From positions 33,501-97,500 of the forward strand of contig JAWQEG010004833.1 in assembly GCA_033782935.1 (NCBI GenBank): DNA of 64,000 bases, in the 5' to 3' direction. This DNA is from Petrolisthes cinctipes. Its lineage: Eukaryota; Arthropoda; Malacostraca; Decapoda; Porcellanidae. Positions 11,601 through 22,689 of this stretch are shown here, one piece after another. Both the position numbers and the translations under genes were made by a program. Every line of letters starts with the position of its first letter. The first letter of the stretch is position 1. The notes beneath the pieces are model-generated. The model searched no databases. It saw only the letters and a list, made by a program, of their open reading frames with translations, and was not told where the DNA came from.

Positions 11601-12655
11601 ACACACACACCATCCACTACACTACATGGCACAAAACACACACACACACACCATCCACTACACTACATGGCACAAAACACACACACACACCATCCACTAC
11701 ACTACATGACACAACACACACACACACACCATCCACTACACTACATGACACAACACCCACACATGCCAGGGAACATCAAAACAACACCCAGTACACCATA
11801 CCATACACAAATACTATCATCTCTTACACCCTGCTCACCCCAAACCAATCTCCAGAAACACATCCATACTCAAATCAATACCATACACAAATACTATCAT
11901 CTCTTACACCCTGCCCATTCCAAACCAATCTCCAGAAACACATCCATACTCAAATCACTCATCAGTCCATCCAAACACTCAAAAACAACACACAGCTGTT
12001 TGTATGACCTCCTGACATACTCCAATCACTCATCAATCCATCCAAACACTCAAAAACAACACACAGCTGCATATACGACCTCCTGACATCCACCCATCTG
12101 AATTCTCCCTTCCCCGTGAGGACAGAGTCCACTTGGCCAGGCTGTGGTGTGGCCACCACCCGGCCCTTCTGACATATCACAAGAAGCTGGATGGAGCCAT
12201 TGTGGATGTCTGTCCAGGATGCAACACAACACCTCATTCTATTAAACACATTATTGAAGACTGCAACACACACAACCACACTCACCAACAACAGAACACA
12301 ACACCTCATTCTATTAAACACATTAGTGAAGACTGCAACACACACAACACAACACCTCATTCTATTAAACACATTATTGAAGACTGTAATACACAAAACC
12401 ACACTCACCAACAACACAACACAACACCTCATTCTATTAAACACATTATGGAAGACTGCAACACACACAACAACACAACACCTCATTCTATTAAACACAT
12501 TATGGAAGACTGCAATACACACAACCACACTCACCAACAACACAACATACACTCTCTGAGGGCACTGTGGGAAAGCCCAGTTCAGGCAATGACTTTCCTC
12601 AGGAGCTCGGGGGGGCTGCTCTGCCAGACACCTTGAGGAACTTCAACAACAACAT
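11601..12655 (+). repeat. Second LINE-A 3' segment with internal tandem amplification
   Basis: 11610-11760 holds about four units of CCATCCACTACACTACATGG plus CA runs. 11764-11960 holds a duplicated piece of the LINE-A coding region (equivalent to about 11098-11216). 11950-12085 repeats the next piece. 12120-12650 is the LINE-A C-terminus and 3' end, where the Cys/His segment containing CACCTCATTCTATTAAACAC occurs five times (12228-12545). It ends with the family's (CAA)n tail. No intact protein is encoded; the frames present are repeat artefacts. Confidence 0.85.
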
Positions 12656-12935
12656 GAGTGTGTGCAATGCAGCAGAAAAATATAAATTAAAAAAGAGCAC
12701 AGTGCATAATTACATGAAACCAAAACCTAGCAAACCAGTAGGATGTGGAACCTCATTGACTCATGATAAAGAGTTACTGTTGTGTAACAGAATGCTCACA
12801 TTGTCAGAAAGGGGATTCCCACTCCACATAATGCATTTGAGAATGTTAGTGAACTCATACGGTACTTAGAAAAATGAGGCGTTACGGCCCAAGTTTCCGT
12901 AACAATTTGCCGGGTATGAAATGGGCCACTAAGTA

Positions 12936-13148
12936 CAGCCACAATCAAATATCCACTGACACTTTCCTTCCATCGTAGTAAATATCTTGGTAATAAAAAA
13001 CAACACGTGTATGATTTTGCAGCACCTCATAATAATAATAATTGAGGGGGTTGAGTTGACATAAAATGTTGTATGATTATATTTTGATTTGAGACTGATT
13101 TCTTTGTACGATGGAAGGAAAGTGTTGGTGGATATTTGATTGTGGCTG
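12936..13148. mobile_element. Mariner-type MITE ('MITE-L'), 213 bp, TA target duplication
   Basis: Inverted repeats of about 42 bp (starting CAGCCACAATCAAATATCCA) flank an AT-rich core, with TA at 12934-12935 and 13149-13150. Removing the element and one TA restores the host transposase reading ACTAAG-TACCTAGAG. Related copies lie at 43889-43930 (one end), 44787-46825 and 60939-61145. Confidence 0.92.
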
Positions 13149-13539
13149 TACCTAGAGCACCACAAACGAGTGTCCCAGAATATAAAGACTATCAGAGCCA
13201 AAGTTACAAAAGTCATGTTAACTCAGTTCTACAGTAACTTGAAAGAATCCCTAGGTGTTCCTCCAGAGAACATAATAAATTTTGATGAGACAAATCTCAC
13301 TGATGATCCAGGTAAAAGGAAAGTCATAGTGAGGCAGGACACTAAATATCCAGAGAGGGTCATCTATCAACAAAATCCTTTATATCTATTATGTTCTCTG
13401 GAACTGCATCTGGTGTGTTACTCCCTCAATACGTGGTGTTTATATAAGGCTATCCATCTTTATGATGCCTGGACTGAACACAATACAATAAGTCCCCCAG
13501 TGGAGGGTTCCATTCATGTTCATTTGATGACTGGTTCCA

Positions 13540-13719
13540 CAAAATAATCCTGCTAAATCCATGACAGGTAGAGTTGTCATTATAGGGGACAACTTGACAC
13601 AAAATAATCCTGCTAAATCCATGACAGGTAGAGTTGTCATTATAGGTGACAACTTGACACAAAATAATCCTGCCAAATCCATGACAGGTAGAGTTGTCAT
13701 TATAGGTGACAACTTGACA
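13540..13719. repeat. 60 bp tandem triplication inside the pogo-like transposase
   Basis: Three nearly identical 60 bp units each encode MTGRVVIIGDNLTQNNPAKS or a close variant. The unit spans the second catalytic Asp region (GDNL) of the DDE domain, so the duplication arose in the coding sequence of the dead transposase. Confidence 0.9.
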
Positions 13720-13894
13720 AGCATAATATCTTCTTTCTTCTCTTACCACCAAACTCCATAAAGCAAAAAGTAGCTTATACAAGTCTACCTTATTCAATAC
13801 TAAACAAGTCTTACAATCTTCTAAATAAATACTCTAATACTTAATTAAACTCAACAGTAAGGCAACTTCATATTATCAGCTGGAAACAAACACC

Positions 13895-14134
13895 ATGAAA
13901 CATGTTTACAGTGCTATGTTTGAAGGATTATCTTTTGCATCTGTACAAAGGTTTTATTCATTATTTGATATGCCACCAATAAGTAAAAGACAATTTTTGA
14001 AATACAAAAAAGTAATATTATCTTCTGTGGCAATCAGAAAAACTCGACAGCAACTTGAAGACAGTGTAGCAAAAGTAATAGAGTCAACAGACACACACAC
14101 ACACAGACAGAAAATAGATAAATACTGTAGATAA
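13895..14134 (+). CDS. Short ORF, possible Mutator-like transposase fragment
   Basis: The 79-codon frame contains FEGLSFASVQRFYSLFDMPPISKRQFLKYKKV. The pattern of a FDMPP-type motif followed by a basic helix resembles the N-terminal region of insect Mutator-like transposase proteins, but this is from memory. The last codons run into a CA microsatellite, so it is a fragment. I would not claim function. Confidence 0.3.
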   Translation: MKHVYSAMFEGLSFASVQRFYSLFDMPPISKRQFLKYKKVILSSVAIRKTRQQLEDSVAKVIESTDTHTHRQKIDKYCR

Positions 14135-14210
14135 ATAAATAGATTGATAGGAAGGTAGATAAACAGATAGACAAATAGACATACAAGTATACAGACAGAC
14201 AGACTACAAA
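14089..14210. repeat. CA and GATA/GACA microsatellite
   Basis: Mixed (CA)n, (GATA)n and (GACA)n low-complexity sequence. Confidence 0.85.
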
Positions 14211-14384
14211 TCTACAAATATTACAGAAAGCCATAGAACAAAGTACTAGGCTATGCAAATGAGCTCCTTCAGTTCCCAGGAGATGATGGATTACTGGATA
14301 TAGATGTCACATTATAGTCGCGGTCAAATATAATCATCCATATAGGGGTAACTCACGTAAGAGTTTGACAGCTTCCCTCTGTTC

Positions 14385-14580
14385 CTATCTATCTATCTAT
14401 AGCTCTGACACCTCGTTCCCTCTGGGAACTCCCCCCAAGGGGGTGGCCACGGCAGAAGTGTCTCCAGTTCTCCCTGTTCCAACACTCCCTCCTTACTTGG
14501 TCCGTCCCTACTCTGCCCCTCACGTTTCTCTCCTTTACATACTCTTCCACTCTGTTCTGCCATCTAACCGGAGGCCCTCT
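14385..14580 (-). mobile_element. LINE-B 3' end fragment with (GATA)n tail
   Basis: Read on the minus strand this matches the last 195 bases of the LINE-B copy at 45113-46645, including the codons for CRGHPLGG-like sequence and the GATA tail (here TATC on the plus strand). It is a 5'-truncated insertion. Confidence 0.85.
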
Positions 14581-14680
14581 GTTCCTTAGATGATAAACTT
14601 TCCAATAAATAGGTTAACTACCATCTTTTAATTTAATACAAGCAGCTACACACTACTTAAAACAATAACACACACACACA

Positions 14681-14892
14681 TGTTAACTATGTTCAATTTG
14701 TGTGAGATGTTACGCTCCGCGCTTCGCGAATGTCATTTGTTTTGTTGTTTATGTTTTAGAGATGTGCGAGTGCGAGCGGGGATGGTTGGCACTGGCTGCT
14801 ACGTTCCATGTGTGTTGCCTACAGAATTAAAGTTAATTTCCTTGCTCCTGTGCCTCTGCTTTATCCTGCCATATGTATCTACCAGCTCAACA
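14681..14892 (+). repeat. Copia 5' LTR (212 bp)
   Basis: It begins TGTTAACTATGTTC and ends CTCAACA. It matches 18335-18541 along its full length with scattered differences. Confidence 0.9.
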
Positions 14893-14894
14893 AA

Positions 14895-14905
14895 TGGTAG
14901 CAGAG
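14895..14905 (+). other. Copia primer-binding site (tRNA-Met initiator 3' end)
   Basis: TGGTAGCAGAG lies two bases after the LTR and is complementary to the CUCUGCUACCA 3' end of initiator tRNA-Met. Confidence 0.75.
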
Positions 14906-15122
14906 AGTAGTTGCATGGCAGAGGAAACAAGTGGACCCAGATTAAGAAATCAGACAACTGTTCAGCAAGAAATCAATGAAGTAAGCACAAATGAAACTAG
15001 ACCTGGAAAATGACATTGATATGATACATGGAAAAAAGGTAAAGTTAAGGTACACTTTTTGAGGACACTATTGTCTCCTGCTAAGGGATGAGAAGGAAGT
15101 TTGGAAGAAAACAGAAGAAATA

Positions 15123-18059
15123 ATGCTGACATTGGGCAGTGATGAAAAGGAAAAGAAAAATAAGATAGAAAAACTGCACCTACAATTTGGTCATCCCACA
15201 TGTAGGAGGTTAATTCAGCTATTGAAAGATGGAGACATTGATGATGAGATGTGTTTTGTTCATGCTGAGGAGGTGTCAAATAGCTGTAAAATATGTATGA
15301 AGTACAAGAAAACACCATCAACACCAGTTGTGAGTGTGACTATGGCAAAAGAGTTCAACCAAGTTGTAGCAATAGATCTAAAGGAGTATAAGAAGGGTGA
15401 TACATATTTTCTTCATAAGGTAGATATGGCTACAAGGTTCTCAAAATCATGTGTAACAAAAAGTAAAGAACCTAAGGAGATTGTTGAAAAAGTCATTGAA
15501 ACATGGTTGGGAACTGGTTTAGGAGCTCCTGTGAAGTTTTTATGTGATAATGGTGGGGAGTTTGTCAACACCACATTCCTTGATAGGTGTGAAAATATGA
15601 ACATTCAAGTGATGCATACACCAGCATATTCACCCTTCAGTAATGGCCTGTGTGAACGTAACCATGCAGTAATAGATGAAATGGTGGCAAAAATAATAAC
15701 AGAGCAACCAAAATTGTCATTAAGAGTGGCCTTAGCTTGGGCAGTTAATGCAGAGAACTGTGTTCAGATGGTGGGAGGGTTTCAGCCAGTATCAACTTGT
15801 ATATGGAAGGAATCCTAACCTGCCATGTACCCTGAATGATGAACTTCCCGCTCTAGAAGGTACAATGTCCAGTGAGATTGTTGCCAAACATCTCAATGCT
15901 AGCCACTCATCAAGGAAGGCTTTTATTGCTGCTGAAGCCTCTGAGAAAATTTGACGTGCACTAAGACATAAAGTTAGAACCACTAAGAAGCCACTTGAAA
16001 ATGGAGATCAAGTTTATTTCAAGAGAGAAGATCAAAAGGAGTGGAAAGGACCAGCTGTAATCATTGGTCAAGATGGTAAAACAATGATTCTGAAGTATGG
16101 TTCAAATACTGTAAGAGTCCATGAAAACCATGTTCAGGAAATACCATACAGTTTTGACACAGACACCAAAGATGGGAGAAACTCACTACTTGACACACTC
16201 AGACATCAAACAAAAGAAGTTAAAACTGAGAAGAAAGAGATTGAAGCAGTTATAAATCCAGTTGAAAATCCTGTAGAAAGTTATGACAAAGAAGAAGAAT
16301 ATCACAGTATAGTTGAGGATACACATGAAGATAGTGTGAGAGTCAAAAGTATCCCAAAGATTGGACAGAAAGTAAAGTTCCTTTCAAAAGAGTCAGATGA
16401 GTGGCAGACAGTAACTATGCATAGTCGTGCTGGAAAATCAATAGGAAAATACAGTAATTGGAGGAACGTTAAATATGAGGATGGAAGCTTATCAGCCCTT
16501 GACTGGAACAGAGATGTAGAAAAGTGGATACCTATATTAGAAGAGAATGGAGTACAGGAACCCAGTGAAATAGTAATGGCTTGTGAAAACATGGAGAATC
16601 AAGAACTTGACAAGGCAAAACAAGAAGAAATGAGAAGTTGGAAGAATTTTGGTGTGTATGAGGAAGTTACAAACATGGGTCAAAATGAACTCTCAGTTCG
16701 ATGGGTAGTAACTGAAAAAGAAAATAAGGATGGAAAAAAGAAAATTAAAGCAAGGTTGGTTGCTAGAGGTTTTGAGGAAAAAGAAGAAGTTCAGTCAGAT
16801 TTTCCCACTGTTAGTAAAGAAATGTTGAGGTCTTTTGTTGCAATACTGTCTTCTAAAAAGTGGGGAGTGAACTCAATTGACATTAAGGCTGCATTCCTAC
16901 AGAGTGAACGGTTTGAGTGTGATGTGTATCTTATTCCTCCTACTGAGGCAGGTGGTGATAGTACTGTTCTGTGGAAATTACAAAAATGTGTATGTGGCAT
17001 CAATGATGCAGCTTGGAGGTAGTATCTCACAGTGAAAACCTTCATGTTGAAGATGGGATGTACTCAGATAAAAACTGACCCTGCAGCGAGAGTTGTGTGA
17101 TATGTTTTGGATGCATGTAGATCACTTCTTGTGGGGAGGAACAAAGAGATTGGAAAATGTTGTCATTGCCAAAATAAGAAGTCAGTTTCAGGTTAAGGAA
17201 CAAAATAAAGACATTTTCAAATATATTGGACTAAGTATTGTACAGAATGAATGATCAGGGTGTCAAAATTCATCAGAATGAGTACTGTAAACTTTTGGAA
17301 GCTGTAAATGTAAGTGCTGTGAGAGGACTAAATAAGAGGTTGGAATGTAATGAAGAAGAAAAGGAGAGTTTCAGGAGTTTGGTGGGCCAACTAGGGTGGT
17401 TATGTACCAATTCAAGGCCTGATCTGTCATATGATGTGTTAGAACTTAGCTGCAAAGTAAATCATCCTAAAGTAGGAGATTTGATCGAGGCAAATAAATG
17501 TCTAAGAAAAGCCTGTACTTTTGAAAATTCAATGTACTTTCCAGAAGTTGGTGATACCTCTAGTTGTAAGTTAGTTGTGTACAGTGATGCTTCTTATGCT
17601 GGTCTCCCAGATGGATCTAGTAGTGCTGGGGGCTTTGTGATTTTCCTTGTAGGAGAAAATGGAAATAGTTGTCCTTTGTATTGGGAAGCAAAGAGGATGA
17701 GAAGAGTTGTGAAGAGCACCCTTGCAGCTGAAACTCTAGCAGCTACTGAGGCAGTAGATATTATGGCCTAGTATCTTGGAAATATGTTGTCTCAGATATT
17801 GTATGATAATGAAAGAAGGTTGCCTGTAGAACTTTATGTAGATAACCATTCACTTTATGATAATGTGTACTCTGTGAAAAATGTTTCAGAGAAGAGATTA
17901 AGAATTGACATAACTATTCTCAAAGAAATGGTTCAGAGTGGAGAGTTGAAAGTGTTTTGGTTAGAGTCAAAGGCACAATTGGCTGATGTGTTAACAAAGA
18001 AAGGAGTGAATTCTTTGAAGATAGCTTGTGTTTTTGAAAATGGATGTTTGGGATTGTAA
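15123..18059 (+). pseudogene. pol: Copia pol: integrase-RT-RNase H, several lesions
   Basis: The integrase zinc-binding region (KLHLQFGHPT to CKICMKYK) and core (VDMATRF, FLCDNGGEF, GLCERNHA) lie in 15123-15780. The frame shifts near 15770 and has TGA at 15952-15954. RT follows from 16100 (WVVTEKENKDGKKKIKARLV, SIDIKAAFLQSE), with TAG at 17020-17022. The catalytic motif normally HVDD reads MHVDHFLWGG at about 17110-17140, so the second Asp is His. RNase H (VVYSDASYAGL, AAETLAATEA) runs to a TAG at 17769-17771, then resumes in frame to 18059 (LPVELYVDNHSL, SKAQLADVLTKKG). The element cannot transpose by itself. Confidence 0.85.
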
Positions 18060-18227
18060 GCTAACAAATTAACTGAAGTATATTAATTTCATAAAAAGAA
18101 CAATAATTTTTTATGTTCTATTTGCCTATAAGTTTTTTATTTTTATACTGTTGTCATCTATTTGAGCTGCATGGACAGTTATCATTAGTTTGAATATAAT
18201 TCCATTTTATTTAGAAGAGAGGGAATA

Positions 18228-18541
18228 TTTTAAATATGTTCAATTTGTGTGAGATGTTACATAGAGAGATAGATGATAATAATAATAATAATAACTGAAA
18301 AGTCAAGAAAATTGAATACCAAACATATTATACATGTTAACTATGTTAAATTTGTGTGAGATGTTATGCTCCGCACTTCACGAAATGTCATTTGTTTATG
18401 TTTTGGAGATGTGTGAGTGAGAGAGGTGGTGGTTGACACTGGCTGCTACATTCCATGTGTGTTGCCTCCAGAATTATAAAGTTAATTTCCTTGCTCCTGT
18501 GCCTCTGCTTTATCCTGCCATATGTATCTACCAGCTCAACA
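18228..18541 (+). repeat. Copia 3' LTR with duplicated start
   Basis: A purine-rich tract (AGAAGAGAGGGA, 18213-18224) precedes an LTR start at about 18228-18261. About 73 AT-rich bases follow, and then the LTR begins again at 18335 and runs complete to 18541. The first 33 bases are therefore present twice. Confidence 0.75.
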
Positions 18542-18543
18542 CA

Positions 18544-19052
18544 ATGAGAGGACACAGTAAGAAATTAATTAAAAGAAGAGGAGATAAAGATGTACAGATA
18601 TATAGATTTCCAAATAGAGTAATAGACGAATTGAATAAATTACCAGAAGAAGTGGTGTGTGTCAAAAAAACACACACACACACACACAAATATGTACAGA
18701 AATATAGCTTTCCAAATAGAGTAAAAGACGAATTGAATAAATTACCAGAAGAAGTGGTGTGTGTCAAAAACACACACACACACACAAATATGTACAGAAA
18801 TATAGCTTTCCAAATAGAGTAATAGATGAATGGAATAAATTACCAGAAGTGGTGTGTGTCAAAAACATACACACACACACACACATATTATGTACTGTAC
18901 ACACACGCAATATTATGTACTGTACACACACACACACACAATATTATGTACTGTACACACACACACACACAATATTATGTACTGTACACACACACACACA
19001 TATTATGTACTGTACACACACACACACACACACACACACAATATTATGTACT

Positions 19053-19085
<33 letters not shown>

Positions 19086-19495
19086 ATGTACACACACACT
19101 ATGAAGAAAGACTAGCGAAACTAAAATTACCTAAACTAGAAGAAAGATGAAAGAGAGGTGATATGATTATGGTTTACAAATGTGTCACAGAAAAAGAAAA
19201 GATAGATATAGATAACTTATGTCAACAAGGAATACCTACAATGAGAGGACACAGTAAGAAATTAATTAAAAGAAGAGGAGATTAAGATGTACAGAAATAT
19301 AGCTTTCCAAATAGAGTAATAGACGAATGGAACAAATTACCAGAAGAAGTGGTGTGTGTCAAAAACATACATAACTTTAAAGAAAAATATGATAATTGTG
19401 ATTTAAAATACGGGACATTACAAGCTTGACTCAATCCTGTAAAGATACAAATAGGTAAGAACATATTATGTACTGTACACATACACTCACACACA
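18544..19495 (+). mobile_element. LINE-D (CR1-like) 3' ends, repeated, with CA expansions
   Basis: The best copy (about 19094-19430) reads YEERLAKLKLPKLEER, RGDMIMVYKCVTE, MRGHSKKLIKRRGD and FPNRVIDEWNKLPEEVV, the C-terminal pattern of CR1-like reverse transcriptases. The FPNRV...LPEEVVCVK segment also occurs three times in 18589-18865, each followed by CA runs. Stops are present. Confidence 0.75.
18870..19095. repeat. (CA)n with ATTATGTACTGTACACAC units
   Basis: Five or six units of ATATTATGTACTGTACACAC are separated by CA runs. HTHT-type ORFs here are artefacts. Confidence 0.9.
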
Positions 19496-19504
19496 CACAA
19501 TTAA

Positions 19505-20100
19505 ACCCAAACACAGTCACTCACTTAGATGGTCAGGTGGCAATCCCTCTCAGCTGGCAACATTGGACACTGGCAACACTGATCTAGGGCTGGTTACCAC
19601 AGTGTTGCCAACTACAGGATAATCGCCCTACATTTTGGACATTTCAACCTCGCGGCAGAATATCAGTGTTGCCAACTATAGGATAATCGCCCTACATTTT
19701 TACAGAATCTGAAAAAAAATGTTGGGGGTACTATCAAATAAACAAAAAAGAAATATGTTATGAAAATATTATTATATAAACATGTTATGAAAGTACTATT
19801 ATATAAACAGAAAAAATTATGTTAAAAAATTATTATATAAACAAAAAATATATATATTAAGAAAGCATTATTATATAAACAGAAAATAAATATGTTAAGA
19901 AAGTATTATTATATAAACAGAAAAGAAATATATATAAAAAGTAATATTAAATACACAGAAAATAAATATGTTAAGAAAATACTGATAAATAAACAGAAAA
20001 TAAATATGTTAAGAAAATACTATTAAATAAAATATCTATTACCCTCAATTATGATATGTATGTATGTTTATGCATTTAAAAAAATAATGTATGAAATCAT
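19505..20100. repeat. Gene-free repeats: GTTGCCAACTA duplicates and an AT-rich tandem array
   Basis: GTTGCCAACTA followed by AGGATAATCGCCCTACATTT occurs twice (19607-19650, 19669-19703). From 19730 to 20035 there is an AT-rich array of about 35 bp units (TATTATATAAACAGAAAA). No gene is visible. Confidence 0.75.
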
Positions 20101-20189
20101 TAGAAAAAATGTAGTTAGGGCGCCCTGTGTTGTTCAGCCAATCAGGTGCCGGCTTTTAAGTGACTAACCCCCCCCCAAAAAAAAAAAAA

Positions 20190-21045
20190 TAAATAAATAA
20201 ATATAAAAAAAGAAGCATAGTTTATCACACACAAAAAAGATAATCACAAAAAAAAAAAAAATAATAATAATAATGATAATAATAATAAGCATAGTTTATC
20301 ACACACACAAATGAAAAGGATAGTTTATCACAAAAAAAAAAATAATAATAATAAGCCTAGTTTATCACACACACAAAAAAGCATAGTTAAAAAAAATTAA
20401 TAATAATAATAATAATTATAAGCCTAGTTTATCACACACACACAAAAAAAGTATAGTTTATCACACACACACAAAAAAGCATAGTTTATCACCAAAAAAG
20501 AAGAAGCATAGTTTAACACAAAAAAAAAGCATAGTTTATCGCACACAAAAAAAGAAACAGTTTATCACCAAAAAAAAAGAAAAAAGAAGCATAGTTTATA
20601 TAAAAAAAGAAAGAAACATAATTTATCACCAAAAGGAAAAAGAAGAAGCATAGTTTATCACAAAAAAAAAATAATTATAATAGGCATCGTTTATCACAAA
20701 AAAAGCAGCATAGTTTATCACCAAAAAAAAAAAAAAAAAAAAAACACACACAAGCAGAGTTTATCACAAATTAAAAAAAAAGAAGTATAGCTTATCACAA
20801 AAAAGAAATAAAAAAAGCATAGTTTATCACCAAAAGAAAAAAGAAGTATAGTTTATTACCATAAGAAATAATAAACAGTATCACACACAAAAAAAAAACC
20901 CAGTTTATCACAAAAAGAAAGAAAGAAAGAAACAGTTTATCACAAAAAAAAAATATATATAAAACGATACAGTTTATCATAAAAAAAATAAAAAATAAAT
21001 CATAGTTTATCACCTAAAAAATAAACAGAATCATAGTTTTTCAGG
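20190..21045. repeat. Minisatellite of GCATAGTTTATCAC units
   Basis: About 30 diverged units of roughly 20-35 bases each contain ATAGTTTATCAC followed by A-rich or CA spacers. No coding potential is visible. Confidence 0.85.
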
Positions 21046-21087
21046 TGACAGTAGTAAACACAGAAAATGTGTTGTAACGTAAGTAGA

Positions 21088-21370
21088 CTTCCTCAGACTT
21101 TTTTCCCCGGTCATTTCCTGTACTTTACCACGGTTAGGTCCCGGTAGTTTGCCCAGGTTAGGTCCCAGTAGTCTGATGTGGTTAGGTTAGGTTAGGTTAG
21201 GTTAGGTCAGGCTAATGTCAAAATACCCCAACTGAATATGCCCTATCTTGGAAATGGCGCATTTGTGGAGGAAATGCCATAGAAGAAAATAGTCTTAAAA
21301 TTGTCTAAATAAGTGGGTAATGAAGGTAGAAAACCCATATGCAATAACGGTAATTCTTTCAATATTTACT
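21088..21370 (+). mobile_element. MITE-H fragment (TTAGG-core family), left end missing
   Basis: It matches the core and right arm of the family: GGTCATTTCCTGTACTTTAC, (GGTTA)n, ATGCCATAGAAGAAAATAGT and the terminal ATTCTTTCAATATTTAC. Confidence 0.85.
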
Positions 21371-21545
21371 GGCTAGGTCAGGTTAGGTCAGATTAATTTC
21401 CAAAATATGTTTGTAAAATGGGGCACATCTCTAAAACGGGGCATCTCCCAGAGAAACACCATAGATGAAAAGTGTGTTAGAATGGTCCAAAATAGTGGTT
21501 AATGATACTAAAATATACAATATAGTGAATGAACTACTTCTATAC
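21371..21545 (+). mobile_element. Diverged relative of MITE-H
   Basis: Similar order (GGTTAGGTCAG, GGGGCACATCTC, CACCATAGATGAAAA, TGGTCCAAAATAGTGG) but different ends; it is closest to 55720-56040 on the other strand. Confidence 0.6.
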
Positions 21546-21554
21546 TTTTACCTA

Positions 21555-21669
21555 TAATAATAATAATAATAATAATAATATTATATTACCTTTCATTATC
21601 TTCATCTTCCATGACCTGGTTAGCACCTGACCAATTCTGTTGACATTACATTAGGTTAGGTTAGGTTTA

Positions 21670-21732
<63 letters not shown>

Positions 21733-21954
21733 TGATGATGATGATGATGATAATGATGATGATAATGATGATGATAATGATAATAAAATACTATTGAAGA
21801 AAAGTGTCTTAGAATGTTTTAAATTAGCAAGAAAAAAAAGGTAAAAACTTTGTATTAAAAAACAGTAATAGAATAGATTAAAATAATAATAATAATAATA
21901 ACATATACATACATACATATAGTCTATTTTAACTGATTTACATACCAAAAAAAT

Positions 21955-22023
<69 letters not shown>
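21555..22023. repeat. Microsatellites: (TAA)n, (GAT)n and (GA)n
   Basis: (TAA)n at 21557-21585 and 21674-21702, (GAT)n with changes to about 21785, (TAA)n at 21880-21900 and (GA)n at 21958-22023. No gene is visible. Confidence 0.95.
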
Positions 22024-22026
<3 letters not shown>

Positions 22027-22043
22027 CCAATAAAATAATGGGT

Positions 22044-22475
22044 ACGGTATCTATTGAAAGAATTAATGTTTTGTAGCAGTGTTGCCAGATCCGGCTAGGT
22101 CCCAAAATTTTGCCCCGGTCATTTCCTGTACTTTACCACGGTTATTTCCCAGTAGTTTGCCCATGTTAGGTCCCGGTAGTTTGCCCAGGTTAGGTTAGGT
22201 TAGGTTAGGTTAGGTCAGGTCGGATTAGGTCAGGTCAGGTTTGGTTAGGTCAGGTCAGGTTTGGTTAGGTTAGGTCAGGTTAGGTAAGGTCAGGTTAGGT
22301 AAGGTCAGGTCAGGTCAGGTCAGGTTAGGTCAGGTCAGGTCAGGTTAGGTTAGGTTAGGTTAGGTCAGGTCAGGTCAGGTCAGGTCAGGTAAGGTCAGGT
22401 CAGGTAAGGTCAGGTCAGGTCAGGTTAGGTAAGGTCAGGTTAGGTAAGGTCAGGTCAGGTTAGGTCAGGTAAGGA
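22044..22475 (+). mobile_element. MITE-H left half with expanded TTAGG/TCAGG array
   Basis: It starts GGTATCTATTGAAAG, passes the GCAGTGTTGCCAGATCCGG and GGTCCCGGTAGTTTGCCCAG blocks, then enters about 285 bases of (GGTTA)n and (GGTCA)n at 22190-22475. The right arm is missing. Confidence 0.85.
22190..22475. repeat. Degenerate (TTAGG)n/(TCAGG)n array
   Basis: About 57 pentamer units, mostly GGTTA and GGTCA with a few GGTAA. TTAGG is the common arthropod telomere unit; here the array is internal and embedded in MITE-H. Confidence 0.9.
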
Positions 22476-22689
22476 TATGAATTGGTTGGCTCTATCTTTG
22501 TTTCAATTATTAATGAGTTTGAAATATAGTTGAATGGTGGTAAGTTGTATAAAGCAAATATAAGAACCTAAGAAGTATAAGACTGACTCTGGAGAAAAAA
22601 GTGTCTACAGCAACAAGAAGTGGACTAAAACAAAGGAAGAAGTTACCATCCCAGGATCAGCTGATTAATGAAACATGACTGAAGGAGGA

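Larger units (their letters stand above)
12654..13760 (+). pseudogene. Pogo/Jerky-type (Tc1-mariner superfamily) transposase remnant
   Basis: The N-terminal part (12654-12868) reads SVCNAAEKYKLKKSTVHNYM, a pipsqueak-type helix-turn-helix, then LSERGFPLHIMHLRMLV. After a MITE (12936-13148) the frame resumes with TKYLEHHKRVSQNIKTIRAK and the DDE domain, with the first catalytic Asp in NFDETNLTDDPGK. The region of the second Asp (VVIIGDNL) follows at 13561-13719, in triplicate. Frameshifts near 12860-12900 and 13395 and the lost C-terminus make it dead. The family binds its terminal repeats and moves by cut-and-paste into TA sites. Confidence 0.8.
14681..18541 (+). mobile_element. Ty1/Copia LTR retrotransposon, internally deleted and mutated
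   Basis: Two similar LTRs (14681-14892 and about 18228/18335-18541) flank a primer-binding site, an integrase, RT and RNase H. Gag and protease are almost wholly missing between 14900 and 15120. The order integrase before RT is the Copia order. The integrase and RT wording resembles the GalEa group known from crustaceans (inference). No target duplication is obvious. Confidence 0.85.

Noticed and set aside
14680..14910. 76-codon frame at the Copia left end
   Set aside because: Lies in the LTR; no gag-like motif.
18433..19150. ORFs encoding HTHTHT or YVLYTHTHT repeats
   Set aside because: CA microsatellite and its TACTGTACACAC units, not genes.
22190..22475. A true telomere end
   Set aside because: The TTAGG tract is interstitial, degenerate, and bounded by MITE-H sequence.
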